Assembly: GCA_905160935.1 (NCBI GenBank)
Contig: CAJHZI010000566.1
Span: 771,001-835,000 of the forward strand
DNA: 64,000 nucleotides
DNA from: Enchytraeus crypticus
Lineage: Eukaryota; Annelida; Clitellata; Enchytraeida; Enchytraeidae
Direction of reading: 5' to 3'
Position 1 is the first letter of the stretch. Each line of letters begins with the position of its first letter. A model generated the notes under the pieces. The model was not told the origin of the DNA, ran no database searches, and was given only the letters and a program-made list of their open reading frames with translations. The translations under genes were made by a program, and so were the position numbers. Shown here one piece after another: positions 31,877 to 44,632 of the stretch.

Positions 31877-33300
31877 TTGAAGATAAACTAGAGGAGGAGA
31901 ACGGTGCACGTGGCATTGAGCTACGTCAAAGTTAAACATTAGTACAAGGTTATAAACTAGAAATGGTTAATTGATGATTTGCAATAATAGACATATTATT
32001 CAATTGTACAGTGGAGCCACACAAAAGTTGCTAATTGGAATCCGTTAGAATATTTCAACTTATAAATAATTATGTTTTAAATTTCAAGAAAAGCATTACT
32101 CTAAAGAATTGAAAAGAAACACTTTGTACTATTTTGTCATAATTTTTCATCAAGTACGTATTTACGTGGTCTTCAAGAACAGTCTCGATGGCTACCAGTG
32201 CTATATATGACATTTTGGGCATCTCTCTTCTACGATTATTTTTCAAGAAATTCCACTCTAGTTCCATAGAAACTGTTGGTCACTTCTTGCACATTAAATA
32301 ATACCAATAATTTTTAGTGGGTTGATCTTTTACTAATTAAACAAAGATGGACTGGTTTAACATGACATTTCTAATTATAGCTTGGTAGAGTCTAGGTTGC
32401 CACGGTCAGGGCAATTTAATGTGAAGTAAAAATGAGTCTGATCTTTTCTTTGATGGAGATTGACTTTTTTCTGTTTCATATCATTTATTCGTTCATCTCA
32501 GCACAAACAATACAAGCAATAGAACGTTCATGCAGACATATAAACAAACAAGCAATGCGAAATAAAAAGAAAAAAGCCAGAACTCAGTGCGGTAATACCA
32601 TAATTAGTACTGTTATAAGTATTAAGTAATACTAGTTAGAATTAGTACAATTAGGGCCTACTACTTTGTGGTCAGATGTATTTGCTTTTTTCGATCAGAT
32701 GTTTTGACTTTGCGATCAGATGTATTTGGTTAATTTCAGGGTTGACATCGACATCTTAAATCCGCATCCTTTCCTCTACACTCAGTTATGTCCACATTAA
32801 TGCACGTAGTAGGCTCAATGTAATTTTCGATGTTGTCATTGATGACTGTAGCACTCTAATTGTTGTTATTATTATTATCGCTATTAATACTGAACGCAAT
32901 TAAACTTAACTTAGCACGTTTGTAACGATATTATGAGAAGCATACAGTAGATGATATGTGCGTAATGCTTTTACAGCTATTTTTGTTTTTAATTATAACC
33001 AATACATAAATATTAAAAGTTTATTTTGTAAATGCGTTGATGGGTGTTTATAGCAGTTAAATATTAGCCTTTTCTATTTATCACACCTTTCATGATATAC
33101 TTTTCCTGTACATATTTGACATTAGGAGTAAATTGAAATAGAAATTTAGAAATTTATTTTAAATAATATATTACTTGATATTTTTGTAAATGTACTTGTA
33201 TAATGTCATACTCTATCTTTCTGAACTACTGTATGTATTTTTTATGAGTTAAGTGCTTTAGTGAGTCTTAGGCATAGGCCTATAACTTTGCATTTCGTCT
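31877..33300. other. AT-rich non-genic DNA, nothing recognised
   Basis: Open frames at 32070-32267 (-) and 32432-32629 (+) show no domain or splice context. Confidence 0.5.
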
Positions 33301-34168
33301 AAGAACACTTATGTCATGTTATGCTATGTTAAGTTTTGTAACGTTATGTTGTGTTGCGTTATGCTATGTTAGATTTTCTTATGTTATGTTAGTTTATGAT
33401 ATGTTATATTACGTTACGTTATGTTATGTTACGTTGTATTATGTTATGTTATATTCCGCTGTGTTATGTAATGTAATGGTATGTCATGTTATGCCATGAT
33501 AAGTTATGTTATGCCATGATAAGTTATGTTATGCATGTTATGTTAATTTATGTTAATTTATGTTAATTTATGTTAATTTATGTTAATTTATGTTAATTTA
33601 TGTTAATTTATGTTAATTTATGTTAATTTATGTTAATTTATGTTAATTTATGTTAATTTATGTTAATTTATGTTAATTTATGTTAATTTATGTTAATTTA
33701 TGTTAATTTATGTTAATTTATGTTAATTTATGTTAATTTATGTTAATTTATGTTAATTTATGTTAATTTATGTTAATGTTACGCTATGTTACGCTATTTA
33801 TGTTACGCTATGTTACGCTATGTTACGCTATGTTACGCTATGTTACGCTATGTTACGCTATGTTACGCTATGTTACGCTATGTTACGCTATGTTACGCTA
33901 TGTTACGCTATGTTACGCTATGTTACGCTATGTTACGCTATGTTACGCTATGTTACGCTATGTTACGCTATGTTACGCTATGTTACGCTATGTTACGCTA
34001 TGTTACGCTATGTTACGCTATGTTACGCTATGTTACGTTATGTTACGTTATGTTACGTTATGTTACGTTATGTTACGTTATGTTACGTTATGTTACGTTA
34101 TGTTACGTTATGTTACGTTATGTTACGTTATGTTATGTTATGTTATGTTATGTTATGTTATGTTATGA
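33301..34168 (+). repeat. Blocked 10-bp satellite (TGTTA family)
   Basis: A degenerate TATGTTATG region (33301-33540) leads into 23 perfect copies of TGTTAATTTA (33541-33770), a short junction, 23 perfect copies of TGTTACGCTA (33801-34030), 10 perfect copies of TGTTACGTTA (34031-34130) and 3 copies of TGTTATGTTA (34131-34160). All share the 5-bp core TGTTA. Because the period is 10, all three plus-strand frames stay open across the ACGCTA blocks and encode the same ten-residue peptide, so the long open frames are artefacts. Confidence 0.97.
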
Positions 34169-34892
34169 TATGTTATACTTGAATGTGTCAACGTTAAAAC
34201 GTTATTCAGAATTTTCAACTTTCTTATAATCAATGATTTCATAGTTTTCAGAATTCTTTTGTTTTGGTGTTTTTAGCAGCTTTATATTTTTCCATTTCTC
34301 TGCCTCTATTGTGATCTGCATTCAATAAAAATCACAAGAGTCTACGTTCATGCCTTCTCCGTGGCTTTGAAATTAGATTCTGGTAACCTGATAATTAGCT
34401 AAAATATTTTTGTAAATTATCCGAATTCAGACATTCACTGGTTTTAACCATTGATTTAGGTACTAATGCCATTCAACAATTGACAGTATGCTGCTATAAG
34501 TGGATATTTCAATGCTAAATGACGATGGGATACTTATAAATAGGATGAACATTGTAAAACATCCAGTAGCATGAGCTACAAGGCAGTAGCACTAGTAACC
34601 ATTCTGCACTTAGTTATCATGAAAATTTACTGTCTAAACCGATACTGTCTCTTGTTAAGTAGCGGTTTCAAAGAAATCTAAGCACTTGCTCACCCTGCAA
34701 CAAAGCGTCTATCGATTATTTTCACATCTGATTAGCTTGGAGCTAAAGTAAAACAGAGAGGCGAGGCGACGTAAATTATTCATCTTCACAGTGAGATTTT
34801 AGACTGCGTCACAATCTATAACTCAGTCAACGTTGAACCTGACGTAGGTGGTTTTACAGACTATTTCTGTCTCCCTCTCAATAGCATTGGAC

Positions 34893-34953
34893 ATGTTCGG
34901 ACTTATTCTGGCCTGCATCTTCTGCCTTGTAACCAGTGCGAGTTTCGAAAGAG
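34893..34953 (+). CDS. Possible first exon with signal peptide
   Basis: ATG 34893 begins MFGLILACIFCLVTSASFER, a short hydrophobic core with small residues before a likely cleavage after TSA. The segment is GC-richer than its surroundings. It has a possible acceptor upstream (GGTTTTACAG ending 34859) and ends before a possible donor GAG|GTTTGT at 34953/34954. An in-frame TAG lies at 34845-34847. No downstream exon was found, and a SINE-B begins 60 bp later. It may be a chance ORF; a secreted peptide or receptor gene is the alternative. Confidence 0.3.
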
Positions 34954-35009
34954 GTTTGTACGCAATAATAACTATTTTATTTATAATATTTCCCATTCAA
35001 TTTCTAGAA

Positions 35010-35285
35010 TATCTCAATAGCGTAGTGGTTTGAGGCATGAGGTAACGTCACGAAGTTTTAAATGACTAATCTTGACGTGAATTGAACTCTCGTGGGTTCG
35101 ATTCCCAGCTGGCGCTGAACTGAGAGTAAAATCTCGGACATTCACTGGACTTTTTACGCAGAAAATTGAATAAATTTCCTAACGGTTTAAACATGTGGTA
35201 TTAAAAAGTGATAGATATCAACATAATTGATCACAATGTTAGTTGACATAATTGATCATACAGTTTTCACTATAATGTGTATTTA
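35010..35285 (+). mobile_element. SINE-B copy 3, near full length
   Basis: An excellent A box TAGCGTAGTGG (35018-35028) and a perfect B box GGTTCGATTCC (35095-35105) show a tRNA-derived Pol III promoter, with an unusually long 66-nt gap between them. Central block: GAGAGTAAAATCTCGGACAT. 3' part: ACATGTGGTATTAAAAAGTG, ending near CACTATAATGTG. A short internal duplication of TTGACATAATTGATCA lies near the end. Confidence 0.85.
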
Positions 35286-35337
35286 AGAAATGGATACAGA
35301 AATGCGTGAAACAGAAAATACAGTGAAATACGCATTA

Positions 35338-35420
35338 AAAAAGCTAATGTTAACGTCAGTTTCCTCACTCGAAAGCGATGTCATTGACGGGCGAGAGATG
35401 TCAGTGATTGGCTCCAGCCA
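35338..35420 (-). mobile_element. SINE-A copy 7 with internal deletion
   Basis: The 3' hairpin tail is intact (GTCA/TGAC outer stem, TTCG loop) and the 5' GGCTGGAGCCAATCACTGAC end is present, but the B-box region between them is missing. Confidence 0.7.
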
Positions 35421-36470
35421 ATGAAAACTGGTGATCAACTGATTCAACTGCTTCCAGGTCCATGGTTTAGAACCTAGGTATATTTGTTTAATTATCATCG
35501 GCTGTATAGCGATCTGGGGTGAAAATATAAGATAAAAGAAAGATGCTACTTTATTAAAAGAAAGATTAGAAAGAAATGTTTAAAATAAGTCCTCTACACT
35601 CTTGAAAGCCGCATTCGATAAAGTGCCACGAACGCAGTCAGCATTTAAACGTTTTCTTATTTATTATATTTTTCTTATTTTCTATTTATATTTTTCGCTC
35701 AATAAACACCTTATGGAGATTTTCTATGAATTAAATTACGAAAGCAAATTTAGTGGACTAAACGTGCATTATAGCAATTTAACAATGTTGATTGATTAAC
35801 AGAATCGCCTAACTTACATAAATTTGCTCAATTTGTTCAATGCTATTCAGCTGTTTGTCCGTTAATGACCGTTACCATTTCAAATAAATTTGTACTTGAC
35901 TGATTGATTTACATGCACTTTATAGCTCAATTAGCGCTGTCTATGGGTTATTTAAACTTTCTCCCGTTACCAGACTCTTATGTATGATTGTTGTCGTAAA
36001 GCCTCAGGCAGTAATTTGCACTTTACGGCATCTAGTAAACGATTTTACTTATAACTGCAATTATCTCTGAGTTTTTCTTTACTCTTCCTTGCGTAAAATA
36101 GTCCAATACAGTAATAATTAGATATTCACGAAATAATTTGAAATGAAACAATTAGTATTGGGACAGGTAATTATTTAAAAAGTTGTAAAAGATAACTTTG
36201 TGAGAGATAACTTTAATCAATCATGACCTGTAGTTAATTTTCAACATATTTCATAATTATAATACTTAAGTAATTAATTAAATGCGATTAAACGATTAAT
36301 TAAGTGATTAATTAAGTAATTATAATAGTATGTGTTGATCTATGATAAGAGAATTATTTGTAGTAAATCATACTGAAAACGTTTTTATCTGAATATACTG
36401 TACCATCGTCACACAATGAAAAACCAAAATTATAAGCAGACACACTGCCAGAGTCGACCTTATTTTTAAA
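35421..36470. other. AT-rich non-genic DNA, nothing recognised
   Basis: A run of ATTAATTA-type self-complementary sequence lies at 36250-36330. No gene seen. Confidence 0.5.
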
Positions 36471-36570
36471 GTCAGAGACGACCAGAGATGACCAGAGATG
36501 ACCAAAGACGACTAGAGACGACCAGAGACGACCAGAGATTACCAGAGACGACGGAGATGTCCAGAGAAGA
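36471..36570 (+). repeat. 10-bp minisatellite (AGAGACGACC)
   Basis: About nine tandem copies of an AGAGACGACC-type unit with G/T and C/T variants. Confidence 0.9.
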
Positions 36571-36729
36571 CCTTTATTTGAATTGCCCAGTAGTTTTTAA
36601 CTTTGCTTACGGTCATTATTGTTTAACATAAGAGCCCGAAAATCGGATTTCTTTTTGTCAAATAATCAAAACTTTTAAGATTTTCGAGTATTCGCTAGAA
36701 TAATATTAAAAGTTAAATGTTAATTTAAT

Positions 36730-37110
36730 CGTTAACGACTGCTCTAATTACTTTAGTAACTAACTATATTAACTAACTATATCAAATTAGTTTAGTAGAT
36801 AGTAACTAACTATATAGTAAATAATTAGATAGTAGATAGCAATTAACTGTATGGCAACTAACTAGATAGTAATTAACTAGAAAGTAACTAACTAGTTAGT
36901 AACAAACTAGATAGTAATTAGCTAGATAGTAACTAACTAACTAACTAGATAACATTTAGCTAACTACCAACGAACTAGGTAGTAACTAAAGAAACAGTAC
37001 CTGATCTTAAAAAGCTAAATTTAAGATAAGAAGATAGTAATTAGCTAAAAATATATTAACTATCTAGTAATTATCTATCTAATAATTAATTAGTAACTAA
37101 CGTTACTAAC
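36730..37110 (+). repeat. Degenerate TAACTAACTAGATAG repeats
   Basis: Many imperfect copies of TAACTAACTAGATAG with insertions, low complexity, no fixed period. Confidence 0.75.
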
Positions 37111-38427
37111 TAGATGGACACTATGTTGCACTAATTTATAACTGAAATTACCAAATATACTTTTAATATAACTCTTCAATTTGCGCGGTATTTCAATGTA
37201 TTAATTCTTAAATATTTAGCATGAAAATTTTAATTAGAAGCGATATGTCGAACATTTGAAATCCTCTAAAAACCAGTTCTGTGCAAAGCTCTCCAAGTCA
37301 CTAGCCATTGGACGGTCCAGTTGTTAGTTAACTTGCTTAAGCAACAGGAAGCCCCCAAATCGAATTTTCACTCTAACGCCTTAACAATGTCCTGTATGGT
37401 ACAAAACGGGCATTTAAATTAGTTCTGTTACTTTTTCTCAAGAGAGCATATTAAAATTGCGACTCATTCGCAAGAGAGTAAAATTTTAATTTGACAAAGG
37501 TTTATCAAATAGCGAGTTATGAAACGTCTTGATTTGCTTCGTTGGAAGATGAGAACTTCCTCTGATTTTTCATTTTCGAATAATACTTTTTAAATTATTG
37601 CAAGTAAATTACGAGTTTCTAGGCCTAAAAGCACGTTTATAGAAGTGAAACCATTTTGTATTTTTAAATCTAACAAAATTAATTAATTTTTCTAAGAATC
37701 GATTTTGTGGATTATGTGTGAAAATGTTATCCGGTATTATAAAAAAATACATTTTATTAGACCTATTTTGGCTAAGCAATTATAATTGTGATATAGATTA
37801 TTCCTCCAAAATAGTGATGTATTATGTTAATTAATATTAAATAATAAAAATTCATATATTAACAATATTGTGCTAATATCTGTCTGCTTCAACACATTTA
37901 GGACACCTTTAACTTTAAATTTTCACTGGCAGAAATAAAATATAATTCGAAGACTCCGGTTAGAAATAACAATCCTAAAATATGCAAAAATTAACTCAAT
38001 GATTTACAACTAAGCTCTGCCAGCCTTTAATTCTTGGTTTAATTAGCATCTTGCTTCATGAACGACTAACACTCACAATCTCACAAACTTTCAACATTTC
38101 TGAAACCTTTCCATTTCCTTGAAAGCAGTCCTGTTATTGTTATTGTAGCTGTGAAGACATACAGAACCGGGAAGACTGAATTGCTAAGATTTCCGGATCA
38201 ATAGACAGTAGCCGGTTAAAAAATTTCTTTCCAAATTTTCTTTGACAACATGAAACAAAGCTTGCTGAGAGCGAATGTGAAATTACTCGAAAACTTTACG
38301 TTTCTTTGATAACAGAGGCTGGTATTTATGAGGCAATTATTTTATATTCCTTTGAAAAAGAGCCTCTAGAATTTTAGTGTTATCTTATGTAAATTTTACC
38401 TCTCTTTTTAGATTTTTCTTTTCTTTT
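37111..38427. other. AT-rich non-genic DNA, nothing recognised
   Basis: No supported ORF or repeat family. Confidence 0.5.
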
Positions 38428-38600
38428 TCTCTCTTTCTCTCTCTGTCTCTCTCTCTCTTTTAGTGCCTACTGGCAGGTCCATGGTATATAACGCCTCTAC
38501 TCCTCTCTATTTTTTGTTTTCTCTTAATGTCCACATACCAGTTAATCTTTAAATCATCTAACGTGATATACCACTATTCTTGGGAATTCTACTTATGACG
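38428..38600 (-). pseudogene. LINE-B 3' end, minus strand
   Basis: The reverse complement aligns with 31740-31876: TTAGATGATTTAAAGAT, GGAGTAGAGGCGTTATATAC, then CATGGACCTGCCAGTAGGCA and (GA)n (read as CT on +, 38428-38459). The coding part is diverged. The TGCC/GGCA hairpin is kept with loop AGTA instead of AATA. Confidence 0.75.
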
Positions 38601-38944
38601 AGGTAGGTCCCCTATGCCTGCCTCAACTTCCACTAAAACATTCACTGGGCAGGGGCGTCATTCCCTGAGAAAACTAATCGGTTTATCAAACTCCTAGTTA
38701 TTTCTTCCTAGTTATTAACTTACAAAGTCGTTAAATAAAACCGTAAACTGTTACTTGCATGACCTTGAAGCAACAATAATGTTATCATTCTAATTCAATC
38801 TAAGCAATTTATAAGTTTAACCAATTGAAGCTCAGTCTGAAAAAGGAGTTTTAAATTACATGCATTTCGAGGAAATATTATAAATTTTTAATTATATTTC
38901 TAAATTTGTCATCTCATTATTTTTCTATCCATTTATGTCTCTAT

Positions 38945-39320
38945 TTCTGTACATTACTCTCTCCCTCTCTCTCTCTCTCTCTTACCGCCATGTCTCTCTC
39001 TCTCAATCTCTTTCTTTCTCTCTCTTTATCTTTCTCTTTCATCTCTCTCTGTTTCTCTCTTTTGCCTATCTCTCTCTCTCAGTCTATCTCTTAGTCTATC
39101 CTAGTATCTCTCTCTTTGCCTCTCTCAATCTCTCTCTCTCTCTCTCTCTCTTTCTCCTCTCTTTCCTCCTTTTTCACTCTCTCCCTCAGTCTCTCTCGCT
39201 CTTTCAGTCTCTCTCAGTCTCTCTCCCCTCTCTCTCCTCTCTCTCTCCTGTCTCCCTCTCTCTCTCTCAGTCTCTCTCTCTCTCACTCTCACTCTTTCTC
39301 TCTCTCTCTCTCTCTCTCAA
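38945..39320. repeat. (CT)n microsatellite, interrupted
   Basis: About 370 bp of CT-rich repeats with TTT, CAG and TAT interruptions. The 162-codon L/S-rich open frame spanning it is an artefact. Confidence 0.95.
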
Positions 39321-40774
39321 TTCACTTGCGCTGTATTATGAAATCGTGACGGATAGTCGTGACGTAAGAATAGCAGCAGCACGTGACTTCACTGACATTG
39401 CTTCATTAGTCTCCGCTTTATGAGCACTTGAATGTTTGCTCTCCGCTCTCGTTTGCTTACACTCCACGGACTCTCTTGGACTCCATGGAATCTCTTGGGC
39501 TCCGTGGACTGCGCGTTCCTTTATCCTATAGTTCATCCGGGAGCGTTTGAAAGGATGGGAAAGATAGAATGAAAATCTTGTTCAGAAATTTTAGACAAAA
39601 ACTTGTGGGGCAAAACCCACATCCATTAATAAGCTTATATCTGATCGTCCGATTATATTATCGCAGTGGACTTTGTCATTATAGTAAAGAGAAAGAGGTT
39701 TTAAAAACTTGCAAAATAAAATGATATAATGTAGAGTGTTGTAGATTAGTAAATCACATCTAGCAATGAATTACCTTGCTATAACCAGGACTGCTGCAGT
39801 TTATGTCAAAGATGCACTATATGTGTCATGAGAGGTAGCTAAGTGGGAACTGCTGAAGCTAATGATAAGCCATTTCAGATGTTATATGGCTAAAGCTAAA
39901 GGTTGTATGAAGATTTGAAAAGGCTTAGCCTGTGAGATTAGATCTAGTTTTCTTCAACAGTGTGTCCTTGCAAAACTTTACAGATTGTGATTAAGAATTT
40001 TTACTTTGAATCCACCACTCCTCAGAGCATGCGAGAGAAGGGGGAAGCGATGAGATGGAAGATGGAATGAAAACGCTCATTGATTCCAGCTGAATTAAAG
40101 CGTGTGCATAACTTATCATTTATATATAAGTCATAAGAGGTTGTTATATAAACATTTAAAAGGCTCGGCTAATTATGTAACTGGATTATTTGAATAGGAG
40201 AAAATATTTAAGGATTGGATCTGCATTAAGTGATAAGTTGTCAAATGTTTAATCGACATTTTTGCAAGAGACTGAAGACGCCGCAATGAAACTAACATTT
40301 TATCCAACTTTGAACAAGTATTGCGATCTAAGTTAACAACGAAGCCGCTTTCTCCTTTATGAAGAGAAAATTGCATGGACCGGTTTATCTATCACGAAAT
40401 GGTCGAGATTGATTTTTGATCTACTTCTGCAACATGGATTAAGTACCATGCAATAGTCTCTAGATTCTGGTTTAATATACATGTAAGTCAATGACTGCTG
40501 GAAAGCATGCAGACTTTACAAATGATTCATCAAAACGATGCCAATTTTAGATTTAAGTAGAGTGAGTTAAGTCTACATCAGGAATGAAAAGCTATTAGAG
40601 TATAAAACAGCTAGTTTAAGTAATACTTATGAGGTATATCTGGATCGCGTGACGCTCTTATGTTTTATTTCGTTTATTTCGTGTATTATTATCAGTTACA
40701 TATATAGCTGAGTACAGTATGTACATGTAGTTCCGGATGGAGTTCAATAGTAAATAATAATATAATAGTATAGT

Positions 40775-40827
<53 letters not shown>

Positions 40828-40895
40828 CATAATTATATATATATATATACATGTAAATATTTTTTCCTATATATATATACATTTATATATATGTA

Positions 40896-40953
<58 letters not shown>

Positions 40954-42544
40954 GATACTCTTTAGTGGTGTTTTTATAACATGACATGAATATAAGAGAG
41001 TTGTTTTGCTAATTTCTTAAATTATCTTTCGGCATGCATTGCAGTGAGTTAGTTAAATATTCTACAATTCTACTTATGTATTCACATAATTTTCTATTCA
41101 TTTTACGTCTATACATAGTTCTTCCTTTAACTTTGGAATAGCTTTGCAAGGTATTGCAATAATAATACAAACTAGAAAGCATTTTAGTCAACACCAGAAT
41201 ATTTATCCTCAAAGGTTAAATGACTAACTCTTAGTGTGCATCTGTGGAACCTAGAAAGTGAAAATTACGACGAAGGAGTGAAATAATCAAGATGCAAAAA
41301 TCTCAGAAAGTTGTCAATTTCTTTGTCATAGAACATATTGCTCAAATGTTAAATTACAGATATAATTTAACTAAATATCAAATTGAATATAAACAAATTA
41401 AATACGTGCGCGACTAGAGGCTTTAAAACCCCAAATTTTGCATATTAGCAAATTTAACATATGAACAAAATATCAAAATATCAGACAGATGAACGGAAAA
41501 CAATATAGAATCCTGAACAGATGGACCGTATAACTTCATAGACGCAGGCAAACCGACAGACTGATATGCAGACAGCTGGACGCAGTGACATACAGAACGT
41601 TTGATATGAATGCAAAGCAATGCGCAGAGATGCCTGTGTACTGGGTGCCTAGGGTGCCTAGGGCGTCCGGTCATCAATAGCAGCGTCGTCACGAATACTC
41701 GATTAAATTTAACGACAGGTCCAATTATGCTGATTGCAATTGCTCCGTCCGAAATCATGGACAAAAATTTTGCCATAGGCTGCTCTGCATATCTTTCAAG
41801 AGTAATGGTGTAATTTTAGGCAAGAAGTTTGAATGTTAGCCATAGTTTAAGCTAAAGTGTTCTTTGAGTGGGAATTTGTTTCAGGTGCGATTTTATTGGA
41901 AGTTAGACTTCTGTGAGATTGTTGCATACATAAACTGTGCAAAAATTGCATAAGCCTGCTAGAAAATATGGTACAGTATTAAATATAAATTTCAATAAGA
42001 CAAGAGTAATTGCAGAATCCTAATTTTCGGAGTAGTTTTATTGTACATGTTTTATTGTTCATTCTTATTGTACATATGAATTTTTAAAGTTTATTAGTAA
42101 GAAAATCTATTGGTATTGATACATATATTGTTTAAAATGGCGCCTTGTGCTGAAAACAATAAAACAATCTACCCACTAAGTAAGCGTGTAAATATTTCTC
42201 AATTTAGATCTATTTCACTCAAAAATATCTAAACCAAAAGCTCCCTAGTCTAAATATTTATCGCAAAAGACTAACACGGTATGGAATGGAATAAATGACA
42301 ATACAACCGTATAATAGTGAGTCCTACAGATTTAACTGCTACTTGGATTCTGTTCACTTGGGTCAATTTGATATCCTTTGTGATGTCCAGTATCTACGCG
42401 TCAGTTGTGAGTATTGGCGCGGTCTTTGTACTACCATCTAATCAGGATAAATATCGTGGGCCTTATGAGCTTGTGGGCCTTGGGCTCAAAATCAATTTCT
42501 CACAAAGCTCACTTCTGTTTGCTCTGAGTTCATATCATGGTGGG
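39321..42544. other. Non-genic DNA with (TA)n tracts
   Basis: (TA)n runs at 40776-40822 and 40895-40951. Frames at 41423-41776 (-), 41610-41813 (+) and 42317-42543 (+) have no recognised domain. No repeat family identified. Confidence 0.5.
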
Positions 42545-42815
42545 ATTGGTGGTGATGATGATGATGGTGATGATGGCGGTTATGATGAATACGATGATGA
42601 TCATGATGATATAGTAATGATTGCAATGATTATGATGATGATCATGATCATCATCATAATCATGATCATGATGATGATGATGATTATGATGATAGTAATG
42701 ATATAGTATTATTATTATTATTATTATTATTATTTTAATAATAATAATAATAAAATTTTAAAAAGGAATCCCCTTCTTAGAGGGTTAAAAAATAATTATA
42801 TAAAGAAATAAGTAA

Positions 42816-42855
<40 letters not shown>

Positions 42856-42860
42856 TTTAT
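42545..42860. repeat. (GAT)n, (TTA)n and (AAT)n microsatellites
   Basis: Interrupted GAT/TGA trinucleotides to about 42705, (TTA)n at 42707-42735, then (AAT)n at 42736-42750 and 42818-42856. The acidic/hydrophobic open frame over the GAT part is low complexity. Confidence 0.95.
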
Positions 42861-43224
42861 ATTCAGTAGATTATAAATGGACATTAAAATAGAGTTTATG
42901 GTTGTAATATAGCCAGTTGTGATGTCAATAAATCTTTCTATATCTTGGTCAGCGCAAATGCTTTGATAGCTCGACCAGCCGGTGGTGTTGCGGTCATCAG
43001 AAACTGCTTAGTGTTCAGAACATTGGCAGAATAAAATATCTAGAGACAGTCTAACAGCTGGACCTTTTGATAGAGAGCTCTGTGGGATACTTTCTAGATT
43101 GCAAAATAACTCCTATAGCATTTTAATAACACCACAATTATGCTCGTGCAATACGTACTTAATGGTCTCTCATTTTCGCTAATAGTCTTGACTCAATGTG
43201 TCAATATTAATATTAAGCTATGTA

Positions 43225-43379
43225 TACTGTTTTTATCTCTTTCTTTCTCTCTTCTTTCTTTCTCTCTCTATCTTTCTCTCTCTTTGAATATGTATATATA
43301 TACATTATATATATACATTATATATATATATAAATATATACATACATAGGCCTATATATATAAATGAATATATAGGCCT

Positions 43380-43433
<54 letters not shown>

Positions 43434-43500
43434 ATACAATGTATGCATAATGTCTATACATGTAATATATAGGCCTATATTATATATATACATAAACAGT
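43225..43500. repeat. (TTTC/CT)n and (TA)n cluster with TAGGCCTA inverted repeats
   Basis: CT/TTTC repeats at 43230-43285, a TA run at 43385-43430, and TAGGCCTA boxes at about 43348, 43373 and 43470 that pair as inverted repeats across TA sequence. Confidence 0.85.
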
Positions 43501-43679
43501 TTTTTTATCAGGATCCCTAAAAAGGAATCGAAGGGATACAAGTCTGTCAGGGGCCTATTTGATGAGTTGATATATGTATGAATACAAATCATTCAAAAGA
43601 AAGGAACATTTCCTTAAAATTATTGTTTTAAAAATTGTTTTAAAAAATTATTTTATTTCAGTAGAAGGATATTTGTTTT

Positions 43680-43810
43680 TTTTTCACTATTTTAAAAAAT
43701 AAACATAAAAAGATATAAATATAAAAAATAAAAAATAAAAAAATAAAAAATAAATAAAAATAAATAAAAAATAATAAAAAAAATAAAAAATAAATAAATA
43801 AATAAACATT
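43680..43810. repeat. A-rich (AAATA)n low-complexity tract
   Basis: Irregular AAATAAAAAATAAAT repeats over about 130 bp. Confidence 0.9.
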
Positions 43811-44632
43811 TTTATTAAGTTCATTAAGTTAAATATATTATATTATTTTGTTAATAAACTCATTACTGAATAGGGAAGTATTTTTCAGTAATAACAATAT
43901 CATTAATGACTAAGTTCAATTAAATTTATCAGAGAGAGTATTTAATAATAGAAAGAGAGATAGAGAGAGAGTATATAATAACAGAAAGATATTAAAGCAA
44001 ACAAACTCATAAAAGCACATCAATATTAATCAATCATTTGTATCTTCTGAGGTCGTAAGGTCTATCAATCAAGACAACGTTTATAGAAAACTAAAAGCAG
44101 AACTGTAAATGGCATCTGGCGGACGATCTTCCTTTTACTTAGAGACAGACATTCCAGTTGATCATGTCAGTGCTCTCTTTATGAGCTCATTGTTGAGCGA
44201 AGCGTTCTGAGAGTCTTGGACCTTCTATAATTGTAGAACAAACAAACAAAAACGAAAATATCTTACTTTAACTTCTACCCCAATGGTCATATTTGGCAAA
44301 CATCCAAGTGCCAGTTTTGTTGCCGAAATTTAGCAAATGTTTTGAGGGTCGAATAGATCTGTGTTGCAAACATTGCATAATGTTTTGTTGCGAAGTCAGA
44401 TATTATGCAAACAAAATATTCTTGGAAAAGTAAGTCACACGATTTATAAACTGGGTTAGCTTGAATAAGCAAGAGAGAGAATGAGAGAGACAGACAGACA
44501 TACAGACAAACCAACAGTGAGAGAGACAGACAGATTGAGAGATACGCTAAAATCTAGAAAAATAAACTACTGATAAAAAATAATAATAATAGAATGAGTA
44601 AAGATAGTGTACAAGCAAGTGTGTATGTGCGT
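43811..44632. other. Non-genic DNA, nothing recognised
   Basis: Only short GA-rich runs near 43930-43970 and 44470-44540. Confidence 0.5.

Noticed and set aside
33301..34168. CRISPR-like or coding array
   Set aside because: No spacers between repeats and a pure 10-bp period; it is a simple satellite.
38935..39423. 162-codon L/S-rich ORF
   Set aside because: Translation of a CT microsatellite; low complexity in every frame.
41423..41813. Opposing ORFs of 117 (-) and 67 (+) codons
   Set aside because: Mutual shadows; neither has a recognisable domain or flanking splice sites, and composition does not favour either.
42317..42706. 129-codon ORF with an acidic run
   Set aside because: The second half is (GAT)n; the first 75 codons match no family I know and have no splice context.
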